From Sporosarcina luteola (GTDB lineage: Bacteria > Bacillota > Bacilli > Bacillales_A > Planococcaceae), in the NCBI RefSeq assembly GCF_023715535.1, contig NZ_JAMBOI010000002.1:186001-250000 (forward strand): DNA of 64,000 bases, given 5' to 3'. The number at the start of each line of letters is the position of its first letter. Position 1 is the first letter of the stretch. The position numbers were made by a program, and so were the translations under genes. Below are positions 9,361 to 18,997 of the stretch, in pieces. A model generated the notes under the pieces. It worked only from the letters and a program-made list of their open reading frames with translations. It had not been told where the DNA came from and searched no databases.

Positions 9361-9396
9361 AAAAGGGAAAAGTCCTGAACCAATAGGACTTTCCCC
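9361..9396 (-). terminator. Intrinsic terminator of ypfA
   Basis: Minus-strand GGGAAAGTCCT / AGGACTTTTCCC stem (one bulged base) followed by TTTTCTGTTT. Confidence 0.75.
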
Positions 9397-9407
9397 TGCA
9401 TAACACT

Positions 9408-10046
9408 TCACAATTCATTCCTTGCAAGTAATTGTCTTTCAAAGCAGAAGCGAATGATGTTTTGTCTATCCGTAGGATTAATTTCGGAAAACTCCAGAGA
9501 GGCGATCCGGCGATCATCCTTTTCCCAAACACGTACCGCTTTTGCTTCGGTCCTGATGTATTTAATATCATCGTTGACATAAGGAAGTGCGATTGTCAAC
9601 GAAACAAAGTCTGTTCCTTCGAATGGGTCATCCTGACCGATATTGAGAGCTATCCCTCCAGCACTGATGTCCTCCGCAACAAACTGTTGGAAAACACCTT
9701 CACTAGCAACCGCAACATCAATCGCAGTCTCGACTCGAACAAATTCACGCCTTTGTATTTTAATCAGCTGATCATCCCCGGGATAGGCCAACTTCAACAT
9801 AGGTATGCCTCTATTCACCCTGCCTGCCACTTCTGAACGGAACGCATACGACATTTTGTTTTCCACAAAGGAAATGAGCAGCTGCGTTCCATCCATGAAG
9901 AAGGCAGTCTTACCCGTGTCGATATGAGTAGGATAGTCGATCAATACAAACCCGTCGCTGAAGTCAACAATTTTACTTTTATACTTATCACCGGTTTTGG
10001 TGAAATCCTTATCGATCATTACACTCGTACCAATTGAAAGACGCAT
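9408..10046 (-). CDS. ypfA: PilZ-domain c-di-GMP receptor YpfA (flagellar brake MotI/DgrA)
   Basis: 212 residues: an N-terminal YcgR-like domain (about 1-90) followed by a PilZ domain. The c-di-GMP binding signature is intact: RxxxR at R100-R104 (QRREFVRVE) and DxSxxG at D126-G131 (EDISAGG). In B. subtilis the orthologue stops flagellar rotation by acting on the stator MotA when c-di-GMP is high. ATG follows AGGTAGGTG. It lies upstream of cmk in transcription order but has its own terminator. Confidence 0.92.
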   Translation of the reverse strand: MRLSIGTSVMIDKDFTKTGDKYKSKIVDFSDGFVLIDYPTHIDTGKTAFFMDGTQLLISFVENKMSYAFRSEVAGRVNRGIPMLKLAYPGDDQLIKIQRREFVRVETAIDVAVASEGVFQQFVAEDISAGGIALNIGQDDPFEGTDFVSLTIALPYVNDDIKYIRTEAKAVRVWEKDDRRIASLEFSEINPTDRQNIIRFCFERQLLARNEL

Positions 10047-10141
10047 TGCAACACACCTACCTTTTTATAGATACATCTATTATGTCACGGGTAGGTGTAA
10101 ATTCCAATGTCAAATTTCGGTCCATTAGAACTACATATGCA

Positions 10142-11434
10142 TCATTCGAGCTTTTCTGTTTTGATGACTTCGGAGGTTTCGGTATCAACGACTACATTAT
10201 ACGTTCCATTATGCCCATTCTCGTCACGAGTCACCTTTAAATAGTGCGCAAGCCTTTGTTCCATTCTTTCATTCTCCACGTAAGCAAGTTCATTCTCCAC
10301 GACCTGAACATCTTTGTGGAAGAATTCTTTCCAATCCACTTTCTTGATGGACTGACGATGAAGTTTCTCTTTTTGGATATATTCCATAGCATTTAAGCCG
10401 ATGATATCCCCCGTATCCTTAGCGATTTTTAAATGGATGACATCGGAGAACACTTTTGCGCCGTAGAATGGTTCTTCCCTCACGAATACGAAATGCCATG
10501 CTGTATTATTTTCCCGTGCTTCTTCATAGACAAGGTCTTTATATCCTGCAGCCTTGAGGAATTCTTCCGCATACTTTTTCAAGTCATCAAAAGGAACGGA
10601 ATTCTTGCCAAATGGTCTTTCCGCCAGATAGGAAAGTACATGTCCACCTTTTTCAGTAATATCAATGTAGCCAATGGACTCCCCATCAGTAAAACGGATG
10701 TGATAGAAAGGGTAAGGAGAACCCGGCTTGCTCCTGTCCACACCGACGACATCGCTCGACACTTGTGGAAAGAGCGTCTTGAATCGTTCTACCGCCTCTG
10801 CCTGAGTCACTTTAGCCTCGTCAATGTTTTTCAATTCCTTCTTTTTCATGGCGTCAGACTCGCTGGCAGTCAAAGGAAAGTCGGCTTCTGTGTATTGTTT
10901 AATGCTAGTGCCTAAATTGGACCAATCAAAATCAGGATTCGAGGCATTCAGCTTATTATTCCATTCTTCCATTGAATACCGTCCCTTGATGAGCCCTGCT
11001 GTAGCAAGCCTCCAATCATCATGCATGACGCCCAAGTTTTTAGAAGCCTGGGACATCACTTTATGATATTCCCCAGGATCGCTTGATTTATCGGCCACTT
11101 TAGCGTAATTACCAATTCTCCCCAAGTAATTCATCCATGAGGTCGAAAAAGCTGTGTCTAGTGGTAATGAAGCGACAGATCGCTTAATATCCGAAGATAA
11201 TCTCCAAATATCCTCTCTCGCTTTTTTAGAGCCTTCGGAATGGTTGAAGAGGAGCGTCTGTTTTACAGCAGTATCAAGCTCCTCCATTTTGTCCGAGGCG
11301 TCCGCCATTTGCTGGGTATATTGGTTGCTTAATAAAATCGCCAATTTATTATTTTCAGCTGCCTTCGTAAAGGCGAAAACTGAAACTACGACTAATGCAT
11401 AGGCAAGCACAAATATCATTTTTTTCATAGTCAC
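10142..11434 (-). CDS. ypeB: Germination protein YpeB
   Basis: 430 residues: N-terminal membrane anchor (about 5-24), a helical region, then repeated PepSY-type domains in the C-terminal half. YpeB is needed for stable incorporation of the lytic enzyme SleB in the spore inner membrane and keeps it inactive. It lies 53 bases downstream of sleB on the same strand, the conserved sleB-ypeB operon. The GTG at 11434 is nine bases from GGAAGGG and is preferred to the ATG two codons later. Confidence 0.95.
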   Translation of the reverse strand: MTMKKMIFVLAYALVVVSVFAFTKAAENNKLAILLSNQYTQQMADASDKMEELDTAVKQTLLFNHSEGSKKAREDIWRLSSDIKRSVASLPLDTAFSTSWMNYLGRIGNYAKVADKSSDPGEYHKVMSQASKNLGVMHDDWRLATAGLIKGRYSMEEWNNKLNASNPDFDWSNLGTSIKQYTEADFPLTASESDAMKKKELKNIDEAKVTQAEAVERFKTLFPQVSSDVVGVDRSKPGSPYPFYHIRFTDGESIGYIDITEKGGHVLSYLAERPFGKNSVPFDDLKKYAEEFLKAAGYKDLVYEEARENNTAWHFVFVREEPFYGAKVFSDVIHLKIAKDTGDIIGLNAMEYIQKEKLHRQSIKKVDWKEFFHKDVQVVENELAYVENERMEQRLAHYLKVTRDENGHNGTYNVVVDTETSEVIKTEKLE

Positions 11435-11487
11435 TGTAAATAGCCCTTCCTGTCAGAGCCATTCGCAATCCACCTTTCACGTTGCCA

Positions 11488-12282
11488 TCAATGGCAAAAG
11501 ATATGCAAGCCGATTTTCTTTACTTGCGGTCTGGACCAAATCCATTTACTCGTAGCGGTGATCGGATTGAAGTAATAGATCGAGTTTTCAGAAGGATCCC
11601 ATCCGTTCAATGCATCAAGGACCGCTTCCTTCGCCCGTTCATTCGGCGTCAACCAAATTTGTCCGTCAGCCACAGCTGTGAAGGCTAGCGGTTGGAAGAT
11701 GACTCCTGAGACGGTATCTGGAAAATCGGGATGTTCCACTCGGTTCAATATGACGGCTGCAACAGCAACCTGCCCCTCATACGGCTCTCCCCTGGCTTCC
11801 CCATAAACGGCATTTGCCATGAGATTCAAGTCTTGTTGTGAGTATTTTGATGGCAAATTCATATTCTCATTGCCGCCGCCTCCACCTCCGCCTTTCTTCA
11901 CTTGAGCGGAAAGAGGGGTTCCACCGTAATGGGTGAACTGATTTCCTTTTTTCAAATTATCCATTACAAATTTCTCATCGTACTTGGAAGCAGACGTCAA
12001 CTTCTTTTTCGTTTGGGAGCCGGCAATGCCATCTATCGGCAAACCGTATTTGTCTTGGAAATTTCGCAGTGCCCAGTAGGTGCCATACCCGAACTTCCCA
12101 TCGATTTTACCGTTATAGAATCCTGCGTATTGAAGTCTTGCCTGAAGCTCGATTACATCATCTCCGGTAGCCCCTCTTGCAATATCGCGCGAGCTGAACG
12201 CATCAATTTCAATCGGGGAAGTCGCATAAGCCGTTCCAAGCAATAATGCAACCGTCATTATACGTAGTAGTAATTTCTTCAC
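11488..12282 (-). CDS. sleB: Spore cortex-lytic enzyme SleB
   Basis: 264 residues: signal peptide, a peptidoglycan-binding domain (about 30-95, with two RGxxGxxVxxLQ-like repeats), a linker with seven consecutive Gly, and a C-terminal SleB hydrolase domain containing NAVYGEARGEPYEGQ with the catalytic Glu and the final KKIGLHIFC. It is a lytic transglycosylase that cuts cortex muramic-delta-lactam peptidoglycan on germination. AAAGGAGG suits the GTG at 12282 (8 bases); an ATG two codons upstream at 12288 is only two bases from it. Operon with ypeB. Confidence 0.95.
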   Translation of the reverse strand: MKKLLLRIMTVALLLGTAYATSPIEIDAFSSRDIARGATGDDVIELQARLQYAGFYNGKIDGKFGYGTYWALRNFQDKYGLPIDGIAGSQTKKKLTSASKYDEKFVMDNLKKGNQFTHYGGTPLSAQVKKGGGGGGGNENMNLPSKYSQQDLNLMANAVYGEARGEPYEGQVAVAAVILNRVEHPDFPDTVSGVIFQPLAFTAVADGQIWLTPNERAKEAVLDALNGWDPSENSIYYFNPITATSKWIWSRPQVKKIGLHIFCH

Positions 12283-12342
12283 ATTCATGCCCTCCTTTCT
12301 CTCAGTTTGTCCAAACAAATTCTTTTTATTATCCTTATTGCA

Positions 12343-12373
12343 TAAAAAAAAGATCTGGCTTCTTGGCCAGATC
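12343..12373 (-). terminator. Intrinsic terminator of prsW
   Basis: Perfect GATCTGGC / GCCAGATC stem with an 6-base loop, followed on the minus strand by TTTTTTTT. Confidence 0.9.
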
Positions 12374-12385
12374 CTCGCTTGTTAA

Positions 12386-13087
12386 TCATATGCTATTATT
12401 CTTAACTTTCATTTCATTATCAGCCTTGCTTCGGAATTGCTGCATCGCGAAAGTATGGGCGAATTTCACTCGTGTCAATCCGAACCACCAGAGGTAGAGC
12501 ATGAATGGAATTATTAAGTATAACGAGAAATCATTCACACCCAAGATGCCATTGTATATGACATGGAGGATGAAGGGCGCGAAAAAGGCGAAGAACAACA
12601 TGCCTTTACGGTTTGAGACGGTCGTAAACTTCGCCCTTCCTAAGTAATACCCCATAACGACACCGAACAACGCATGGCTTGATACAGGCAAGAGGGCTCT
12701 AAGAAAAGCTGTGTCCATTCCGAAGATGAATAGATATAGGATATTTTCCACAGTCGCAAAACCGAGCGATACACTGGCACCATAAAGGATGCCATCATAT
12801 GCGTCTTCGAATTCCACATGCTTGAAAATTGCTATTAACAGGATGAGCCATTTGAAAAACTCTTCAATCCAACTTGTGAAAATCGCATTCCTGAAAAACT
12901 CATTCGGTATGATGTTCTCCTCTTCGAAGACGTGCTGTATGAACATGATCGGAAAGGTCATCATCGCACCATATATGAATGTATGAAACAATGTACGTGA
13001 AGGCTCTTTAGCAATCTGTTTTCTCAAATAGAAATAGCTGAAAAGCGCCAAACCTGGCGCAATCGCTACTGTCACCAATATGATCAT
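12386..13087 (-). CDS. prsW: Intramembrane protease PrsW
   Basis: 233 residues with about seven to eight membrane segments and the PrsW catalytic signatures: SWIEEFFKW (the EExxK motif, about 73-80), FATVEN (about 111-116) and SSHALFG/HVIYNG. In B. subtilis it makes the site-1 cut in the anti-sigma factor RsiW and so activates sigma-W. Here a different ECF pair, sigX-rsiX, is encoded 10 kb away. Spacing between GGGAGGGGG and the ATG is longer than usual (13). Confidence 0.92.
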   Translation of the reverse strand: MIILVTVAIAPGLALFSYFYLRKQIAKEPSRTLFHTFIYGAMMTFPIMFIQHVFEEENIIPNEFFRNAIFTSWIEEFFKWLILLIAIFKHVEFEDAYDGILYGASVSLGFATVENILYLFIFGMDTAFLRALLPVSSHALFGVVMGYYLGRAKFTTVSNRKGMLFFAFFAPFILHVIYNGILGVNDFSLYLIIPFMLYLWWFGLTRVKFAHTFAMQQFRSKADNEMKVKNNSI

Positions 13088-13127
13088 TACCAGGCGGCCC
13101 CCTCCCTGCCATTCTAACGTACTGCCT

Positions 13128-14102
13128 TCATTTGCGGTCGCTTGAAATTAACTCTATATGCTCTGCAATCAAACCGCCATGCCAACGTCCATTTTCTATG
13201 AAAATCTCGTTTGCATTATTCCCAGCAGCAATCACTCCTGCTATATACAGACCATCCACATTGGACTCCATCGTATTTTCATTGAAAGCAGGTCGGCCGC
13301 TCTCCTCGTCGACTTGGATTCCCATCCTTTTTAGGAACTCATGGTCAGGGTGATAACCGATCATCGCAAAAACAGAATCGTTTTCAATCGTCCGGCGCAC
13401 GCCAGCCGTTTCAAAAATAATGGAATCAGTTGTTATTTCGACAACATTAGAATTGAAATGCATATCAACTTCACCACTGCGAACCAAACTATCGAAACCC
13501 GGAAGGATCCATGGCTTGACGCTAGGCGAATAATCGGATCCCCTATAAATGACTGTCACAATAGCCCCAGCGCGTGCCAATTCGATGGCAGCATCTACCG
13601 CCGAGTTTTTGCCGCCTATGACAGCCACCTTTCTCCTATAAAACGGATGAGCTTCCTTGAAGTAATGGAATACTTTCGGTAATGTATCTCCGGGTACGCC
13701 TAAAGAATTCGGGTTGTCATAATAACCTGTGGCGACAATGACAAACTTCGCATTGTAGGTAGCAACATCCGTTTTCACCGTAAAAATGCCATCCTTTTTC
13801 TCGACTGTTTCAACAGTTTCAAAGTTATTTACAGAAAGATCTTTCAGTTCTGTTACAGTCCGATAATAGACGAGTGCGTCATTCCGTTTTGGTTTTTCTT
13901 TCGCGGTAATGAAAGGGATATCTCCAATGGATAACTTAATACTCGAACTGAAAAAAGTCTGGTGAGTCGGATAACGATAAATCGAGTTGACGATATTCCC
14001 TTTTTCAATCACTAAAACGTCCAACCCGATATTCTTCAATTCGATGGCGGCAGAAAGACCACATGGTCCTCCGCCGATCACAATTGCATCTTTGTAAATC
14101 AA
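13128..14102 (-). CDS. ypdA: Bacillithiol disulfide reductase YpdA (Bdr)
   Basis: 324 residues, exactly the length of B. subtilis YpdA. FAD-dependent NADPH oxidoreductase with a first GGGPCG dinucleotide motif and a second, GGKNSAVDAA (about 155). The redox-active Cys is at position 14. I start at TTG 14102, ten bases after AAGGAG, because it places this Cys at 14 as in the characterised enzyme; the ATG codons upstream are too close to the Shine-Dalgarno. It reduces bacillithiol disulfide, implying bacillithiol as the main low-molecular thiol. Confidence 0.93.
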   Translation of the reverse strand: MIYKDAIVIGGGPCGLSAAIELKNIGLDVLVIEKGNIVNSIYRYPTHQTFFSSSIKLSIGDIPFITAKEKPKRNDALVYYRTVTELKDLSVNNFETVETVEKKDGIFTVKTDVATYNAKFVIVATGYYDNPNSLGVPGDTLPKVFHYFKEAHPFYRRKVAVIGGKNSAVDAAIELARAGAIVTVIYRGSDYSPSVKPWILPGFDSLVRSGEVDMHFNSNVVEITTDSIIFETAGVRRTIENDSVFAMIGYHPDHEFLKRMGIQVDEESGRPAFNENTMESNVDGLYIAGVIAAGNNANEIFIENGRWHGGLIAEHIELISSDRK

Positions 14103-14145
14103 TTTCATCATTCTCCTTACAATCGTTCGCAACTTGCTTCATTAT

Positions 14146-14919
14146 TCAATATTTTATCGTTACGACATGGCTTTCCGGAGCGGCCCCAAAACGAAGCGGG
14201 ACTATAGAGGTACCATATCCGTTACTGATCAATCTTGCTTTTCCGTCCGCTTCGTTGAATTGCCCTAAAGGATGCAATGCAAATCTGCCAAGTCTGATTT
14301 GTCCTCCGTGCATATGTCCAGCCACCATAAGCTCAGGTTTGCAAACCTTCTCCACTTTACGGAATAAGGATGGGGTATGAGTGGCGACAATCAAATAATC
14401 GTACGCCTCCGCATTTTTCAAAGCAGCATCGATATCCACATTTCCGCTTGAAGGATCATCCGTTCCACAAATTCCCCAAAGCGGATGACTTTCGATAATT
14501 GCATCCGAATTCTCCAATATTCTACCGCCATGCCTCTTAATAATACTGCGGATCTCCAGTTCCCCGACTTCCCGGTCATTATTGCCCCATATGAAAAATA
14601 ATGGAGCAAGCTGCGAGAGCTTTTTCACATTCCGGTCAATGCGTGAAAGAGGAACGCCGCCTTCGGCAAGATCTCCGCCTATGATGACGATATCAATCTT
14701 TCCAGAAGATTTCACTCTGCTCATCAGTTTCCCATCTATCCTTCTTCGGTGAATGTCCGAAATGAAAAAAACAGATAACTCTTTATCGCTCCTGTCGTCT
14801 TTCCGAACGGAGAATGAATGGTGGATGATATTCTTCTGACGTGCATAAGTGAACATATATGCAAGAATACCTGCGATCATTCCTGCAAAGCACGCTAAAC
14901 CAGTTAATACATTTTTCAT
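14146..14919 (-). CDS. ypbG: Membrane-anchored metallophosphoesterase YpbG
   Basis: 257 residues with an N-terminal membrane segment and a calcineurin-type metal centre: DIHRRRID, GGDLAEGG, WGNNDRE, ATHTPS and GHMHGGQ. Dinuclear-metal hydrolases of this subgroup act outside the membrane on unidentified phosphoesters. The start at 14919 follows GGCAGGTG; a longer frame to 14949 has no ribosome-binding site. Gene order ypdA-ypbG-ypbE-recS-ypbB-fer matches B. subtilis except for missing small genes. Confidence 0.85.
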   Translation of the reverse strand: MKNVLTGLACFAGMIAGILAYMFTYARQKNIIHHSFSVRKDDRSDKELSVFFISDIHRRRIDGKLMSRVKSSGKIDIVIIGGDLAEGGVPLSRIDRNVKKLSQLAPLFFIWGNNDREVGELEIRSIIKRHGGRILENSDAIIESHPLWGICGTDDPSSGNVDIDAALKNAEAYDYLIVATHTPSLFRKVEKVCKPELMVAGHMHGGQIRLGRFALHPLGQFNEADGKARLISNGYGTSIVPLRFGAAPESHVVTIKY

Positions 14920-14932
14920 TTTGCACCTGCCA

Positions 14933-14965
14933 TAAAAAGAAAAAGGCAAAGAGCTGACTTTGCCT
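14933..14965 (-). terminator. Intrinsic terminator of ypbE
   Basis: Perfect AAGGCAAAG / CTTTGCCTT stem followed on the minus strand by TTTCTTTTT; it lies in the 70-base gap before ypbG. Confidence 0.85.
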
Positions 14966-14989
14966 TGTCTTCCATTTCTTTAGTGTCCA

Positions 14990-15691
14990 TCAGGGAATTA
15001 TCAGCTTTTGCCCCACCATAATATCATTTGATGAGAGGCCATTTGCTTTTTTGATTTTATTGATTCCGGTGTCAGATCCGTAATAATTCATCGAAATCCG
15101 ATAAAGTGTTTCATTAGCCGCGACAATATGAGTCCTAGCTTTCGTGTTTTCCTCGGGCTTCTTTTCAGTCTTCGGTTTTTCCTCCACTTTCGGAGTTTCT
15201 GGCTGCTTAGGCGTTTCTGGCTGCTTAGGAGTTTCCTTCTCAACTGCCGGAGCATTGACTTTTACAGGCGGTTTTTTAGAATCTTTCTCCGGAACTGATG
15301 AAGTTCCCTTGTCAGCATCCCCACTCGATTGTTCTTCATTCTTTTTTTCCTTGTCGGAATCAATGACAACCGATCCAAGGCCATCACCTTTTCCAGGTGA
15401 TGCATTCGTTCCGTACTCAACAGGTGTTTGTAAATTATCGACCTTAGCCGATCCACTATCTGACCCAAAGTAGAAATTATAAATGACATAGACAAATATT
15501 AAGATCGGAATGAATGTAAAAATGCCCAGGATTAAATTGATTGTCGTATAGCGTGACGTTTTCTTCCGTTTACGTCGTCGCGCATGACGTTCTGCACGCG
15601 ATGGCAGGACTACATCATCAGTTCGTTCAATACCGATCTCTCTGCGGTGTTCTTCGAATTCAACTTTGTAATCATTATTTTTCATCGACAT
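14990..15691 (-). CDS. ypbE: Membrane-anchored LysM protein YpbE
   Basis: 233 residues: a basic cytoplasmic segment (RAERHARRRKRKK), one membrane helix at about 51-73, a low-complexity extracellular linker with the direct repeat ETPKQP-ETPKQP-ETPK, and one C-terminal LysM domain (about 187-233) for peptidoglycan binding. AGGAG suits the ATG at 15685 (nine bases) at least as well as the listed ATG at 15691 (three bases). Position next to recS and ypbG supports the name. Role in the wall unknown. Confidence 0.85.
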   Translation of the reverse strand: MSMKNNDYKVEFEEHRREIGIERTDDVVLPSRAERHARRRKRKKTSRYTTINLILGIFTFIPILIFVYVIYNFYFGSDSGSAKVDNLQTPVEYGTNASPGKGDGLGSVVIDSDKEKKNEEQSSGDADKGTSSVPEKDSKKPPVKVNAPAVEKETPKQPETPKQPETPKVEEKPKTEKKPEENTKARTHIVAANETLYRISMNYYGSDTGINKIKKANGLSSNDIMVGQKLIIP

Positions 15692-15765
15692 ATTCTCCTA
15701 TTCAGTGCTGCTCTTCTTTATATTATGACGAATATTGTCGTAAAAGTAAACGGACATCAGAACTG

Positions 15766-17202
15766 TTACCCAAGTAGATTGGTAATCCTTTCATCCCAAC
15801 TGACTTTTTCTTCGGCACTCTTCGTAATCGATTTGTCATAAAGCCAATTTACGTGGTCCAGACCACAGATTGAACAGCATTCAACGGGCTTGTTTCTACC
15901 CGCTTCTCCAAAATACGACAATGCACGTTGTCGAATGCACGCTCCGCCTATGACAAGTTGGACCATCTGCCGCAGCTGTTCGTTCTTTTCATTGGAAAGT
16001 CCATGTAAACGTAGCAGGATTTCTTCAAGCGGATAATGCTCCATATAATAATCAAGTACCCGTTTGCCCGTCTCAGTCAAGCTAGCAAGCTCTGAAGCCG
16101 ATCCTGGAGAATGCCCTTCTGTTAGCATTCTATGGTAATAGCGAATCTCCTCTTCACGCGGCAAATCCGATTGAATGATGTAACTTGTCGTCTGCTCATC
16201 AGTCGGCATATACAGCAACGACGCAGCAGCGGGATGTCCGTCCCTGCCCGCCCTTCCGACTTCTTGTATATACGCAGCTACCGCCGGGGGGAGGTGGTCA
16301 TGTATCACTTGCCGAATATCGTCTTTATGAACTCCCATTCCAAATGCATTTGTTGCACAAATCCATTCTAGGTCGCCATTCAGGAACTGTTCCTGGATGA
16401 TGGAGCGGTCATCCTGCTCCTTTCCTGCATGATACGATTGTACAGCGACCCCTTCCAGTTGAAGTTCGATCGCCAATTCGTCCGCCCGTTTTCTTGATGC
16501 TGCATAGATGATCCCCGGACCGACCGTTTGAGCGATCCGGTTCTTGATCCAAGCTGTTTTTTCAAGCGGCGAGTTCACTTCCACGATCGAATAGGAGATA
16601 TTCGGCCGATCCAATGAATGCCGTTGCACAATCGGTTTTTCCATTTGCAGATATTGCTGGATATCGTTCAACACTTTCTCATCCGCCGTAGCAGTTAACG
16701 CCAATAAAGGAGGACGCCCTTTCAGTTTCAGGAAATCACCGATCCGTAAATAATCCGGGCGGAAATCAAATCCCCATTGGGAAATGCAGTGAGCTTCATC
16801 TATGACAACGAGCGAAATCCGCATCCGGTTCAATTGACGGCCAAATGCCTCCTGTGACAGCATCTCCGGAGAAATGAAGATGAATTTGTAATTTTGAAGC
16901 TGCCCAAGAATTCTCTGGCGCTCGCTATATGGCAAAAAGGAATTCAACGCGATAACCCTCTTTTCACCGCTCTGCCGCATTCGCATCGCTTGGTCTTCCA
17001 TTAAGGAAACGAGCGGGGAAATGATTATGACGGATCCTTCCATCATAGAACCTGGCAGCTGATAGCAAAGCGACTTACCCATTCCGGTCGGTAAAATGGC
17101 AATCGTATCCCGCTTGTCCAATACATGACGAATCACTTCCTCTTGTCCAGGCCGGAAGTTCTCATATCCGAATCGATCCAGCAAAATTCTTTTCAAGTCC
17201 AT
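15766..17202 (-). CDS. recS: RecQ-family DNA helicase (RecS type)
   Basis: 478 residues. Walker A TGMGKS at 39-44, DEAH box at 135-138 followed by CISQWG, motif VI QEVGRAGRDG, and a RecQ zinc-binding segment with one Cys (GGACIRQ) and a CCSIC cluster. There is no HRDC domain, as in B. subtilis RecS (YpbC), which together with its position downstream of ypbB separates it from full-length RecQ. ATG follows the ypbB TAG directly (TAGATG), so the genes are coupled. Acts in recombinational repair. Confidence 0.92.
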   Translation of the reverse strand: MDLKRILLDRFGYENFRPGQEEVIRHVLDKRDTIAILPTGMGKSLCYQLPGSMMEGSVIIISPLVSLMEDQAMRMRQSGEKRVIALNSFLPYSERQRILGQLQNYKFIFISPEMLSQEAFGRQLNRMRISLVVIDEAHCISQWGFDFRPDYLRIGDFLKLKGRPPLLALTATADEKVLNDIQQYLQMEKPIVQRHSLDRPNISYSIVEVNSPLEKTAWIKNRIAQTVGPGIIYAASRKRADELAIELQLEGVAVQSYHAGKEQDDRSIIQEQFLNGDLEWICATNAFGMGVHKDDIRQVIHDHLPPAVAAYIQEVGRAGRDGHPAAASLLYMPTDEQTTSYIIQSDLPREEEIRYYHRMLTEGHSPGSASELASLTETGKRVLDYYMEHYPLEEILLRLHGLSNEKNEQLRQMVQLVIGGACIRQRALSYFGEAGRNKPVECCSICGLDHVNWLYDKSITKSAEEKVSWDERITNLLG

Positions 17203-18237
17203 CTAATCCACTTCCTTATAAGCAGTCAGGATAAGCCTCAGCTCAAAATAGGATAATGTGTCAAACTCATCTTTCAATAACTTAAGGCGCTTCGTTCCCA
17301 ACTCTTGCGATTTTGAAACGACAGCATGGATGAGTTCTTCCGAAACGAAATGAGTAACCGGGAATCGTTTATCATTCATCGCCATCTCAATGATATGGTC
17401 CTCGATTGTACTCATCTTCAATTTTCGAATCGTAGCGATGCTCGCCATTGAATGTCCTTGGTCAAAAAGCCTTTTCGTATGCATCGCCGAATCAGTCAGG
17501 TAGGAATGCACTTTTATGCCGAAAGCCATTTTGTTTAGAAAAGGAAATTCAGCCGAATCTTCTACGATTGGCAAAAGTCTATGGAGGCTTTCAATGAACT
17601 GCAGACGTAAGGCATCAGTGCCCATCTCCAATTCAGAACTCAATTGATCCCATGTCTTCGCCGTTTCGGTACTACCGGTTAACCGGCAAGCGAATATGTA
17701 TTTTTGGATATCGCTCATTCCACTTTTCAAAAGTGCCATTTTCAACTCTTCGCCTATTTTCTTGGCAAATCCGGGATCGGTAATTGGTTGGCGTTCAAGA
17801 AGCATTTTAACGAAAATCTGGATATCCCGATCCTTTTGAATCGGATTGAATGAGAATTCCCCTTTCCGCACGTAGGATAAGGTTTGGACAAGTAGAGCAA
17901 TTCTGCCAAAGAAAATCATTTCACGTCCTCGATAGTCCCATCCTCTGAAATGAAAATCGGGCAAATCTTTAACTCTTTTATTCCCTTCTACAGTCAGTTT
18001 GATGAATTTCTCGTTTTGGATAATTAATCCCGAGTCGAGTAATTTGTCAATTGCTTTTGTGTAAGTCGTTTCTTCCAATTTCGGAAGAATGGCGAAGAAA
18101 GGCTTGACATTAAAATATTCCACGTCTGTCAATGTTTGGCCTGATTTTTTTCCGCGTAATAGATGGAGTCCGGCATTCAAAGTCCGTTGCCCATTCATTT
18201 TACTTATGACAAATAGAAGAATGGAAGACAAATTCAT
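17203..18237 (-). CDS. ypbB: YpbB, helix-turn-helix partner of RecS
   Basis: 344 residues. The C-terminal third (about 255-340: [21 protein letters not shown]) matches the helix-turn-helix domain often fused to RecQ helicases; the rest is unrecognised. Because the same domain is fused to helicases in other bacteria and the stop is adjacent to the recS start, a joint role in DNA unwinding is likely. ATG follows AAGGGGGG. Transcribed divergently from fer. Confidence 0.85.
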   Translation of the reverse strand: MNLSSILLFVISKMNGQRTLNAGLHLLRGKKSGQTLTDVEYFNVKPFFAILPKLEETTYTKAIDKLLDSGLIIQNEKFIKLTVEGNKRVKDLPDFHFRGWDYRGREMIFFGRIALLVQTLSYVRKGEFSFNPIQKDRDIQIFVKMLLERQPITDPGFAKKIGEELKMALLKSGMSDIQKYIFACRLTGSTETAKTWDQLSSELEMGTDALRLQFIESLHRLLPIVEDSAEFPFLNKMAFGIKVHSYLTDSAMHTKRLFDQGHSMASIATIRKLKMSTIEDHIIEMAMNDKRFPVTHFVSEELIHAVVSKSQELGTKRLKLLKDEFDTLSYFELRLILTAYKEVD

Positions 18238-18269
18238 GGTTGGCCCCCCTTAAAATTAATGTTTTATTG

Positions 18270-18298
18270 TTGAAAACAAATGAAAACAGCTTTAGAAT
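18270..18298 (+). promoter_or_regulatory. Sigma-A type promoter of fer
   Basis: TTGAAA at 18270-18275 and TAGAAT at 18293-18298 with a 17-base spacer, 49 bases before the fer start. Confidence 0.55.
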
Positions 18299-18316
18299 GG
18301 TAAGGGAACTAAATAG

Positions 18317-18607
<291 letters not shown>

Positions 18608-18621
18608 GTCGCACAATCTAG

Positions 18622-18663
18622 GAGGCTGCCCGGAATAAAATCCGGATAGCCTCTTGGTTTTTT
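18622..18663 (+). terminator. Intrinsic terminator of fer
   Basis: GAGGCT-gc-CCGGA ... TCCGG-at-AGCCTC stem followed by TTGGTTTTTT. Confidence 0.85.
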
Positions 18664-18670
18664 AAACACA

Positions 18671-18793
18671 GATTTCCGCTACAGGCGGTCGCTTTCCGCG
18701 GGCATGGCTTCAGCCTCCTCACTTCGCTTCGCTTCGTTGCGGGGTCTTCAGCTCATGCTATTCCCGCAGGAGTCGCCGCCTTCCGCTACAATC
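18671..18793. repeat. 123-bp dispersed structured repeat, copy 1
   Basis: One of two copies in the window (the other at 38895-39017), both 123 bp with terminal GATT/AATC. The 97-bp core starts GGCGG and ends CCGCC and folds as a long imperfect hairpin; GCGGG...CCCGC and GCATG...CATGC pair here, and the second copy keeps both pairings with different bases. Identical CGCTAC words flank the core at fixed offsets (18677-18682 and 18784-18789). No open frame of interest. The remaining 204 bases before the next gene hold nothing I recognise. Confidence 0.85.
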
Positions 18794-18997
18794 CTTGGTG
18801 TATCCACATTAGACAAAACTATAAATTTCTTTTGACTAGATAAATCATGCATACCAACAAAATTGCAAGGTTAGGAACAGCAACTTTTTTAAAAAACGAA
18901 CCTATTAAATATTAACTGGTTCGGATGATTGGTGAATAGAACCAATCTCTACACATTAGGTGCTGATTTTTATGAATTACACCCGATTATATTAAGA

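Noticed and set aside
9353..9580. 75-codon minus-strand frame at the end of ypfA
   Set aside because: Shifted frame over ypfA and its terminator.
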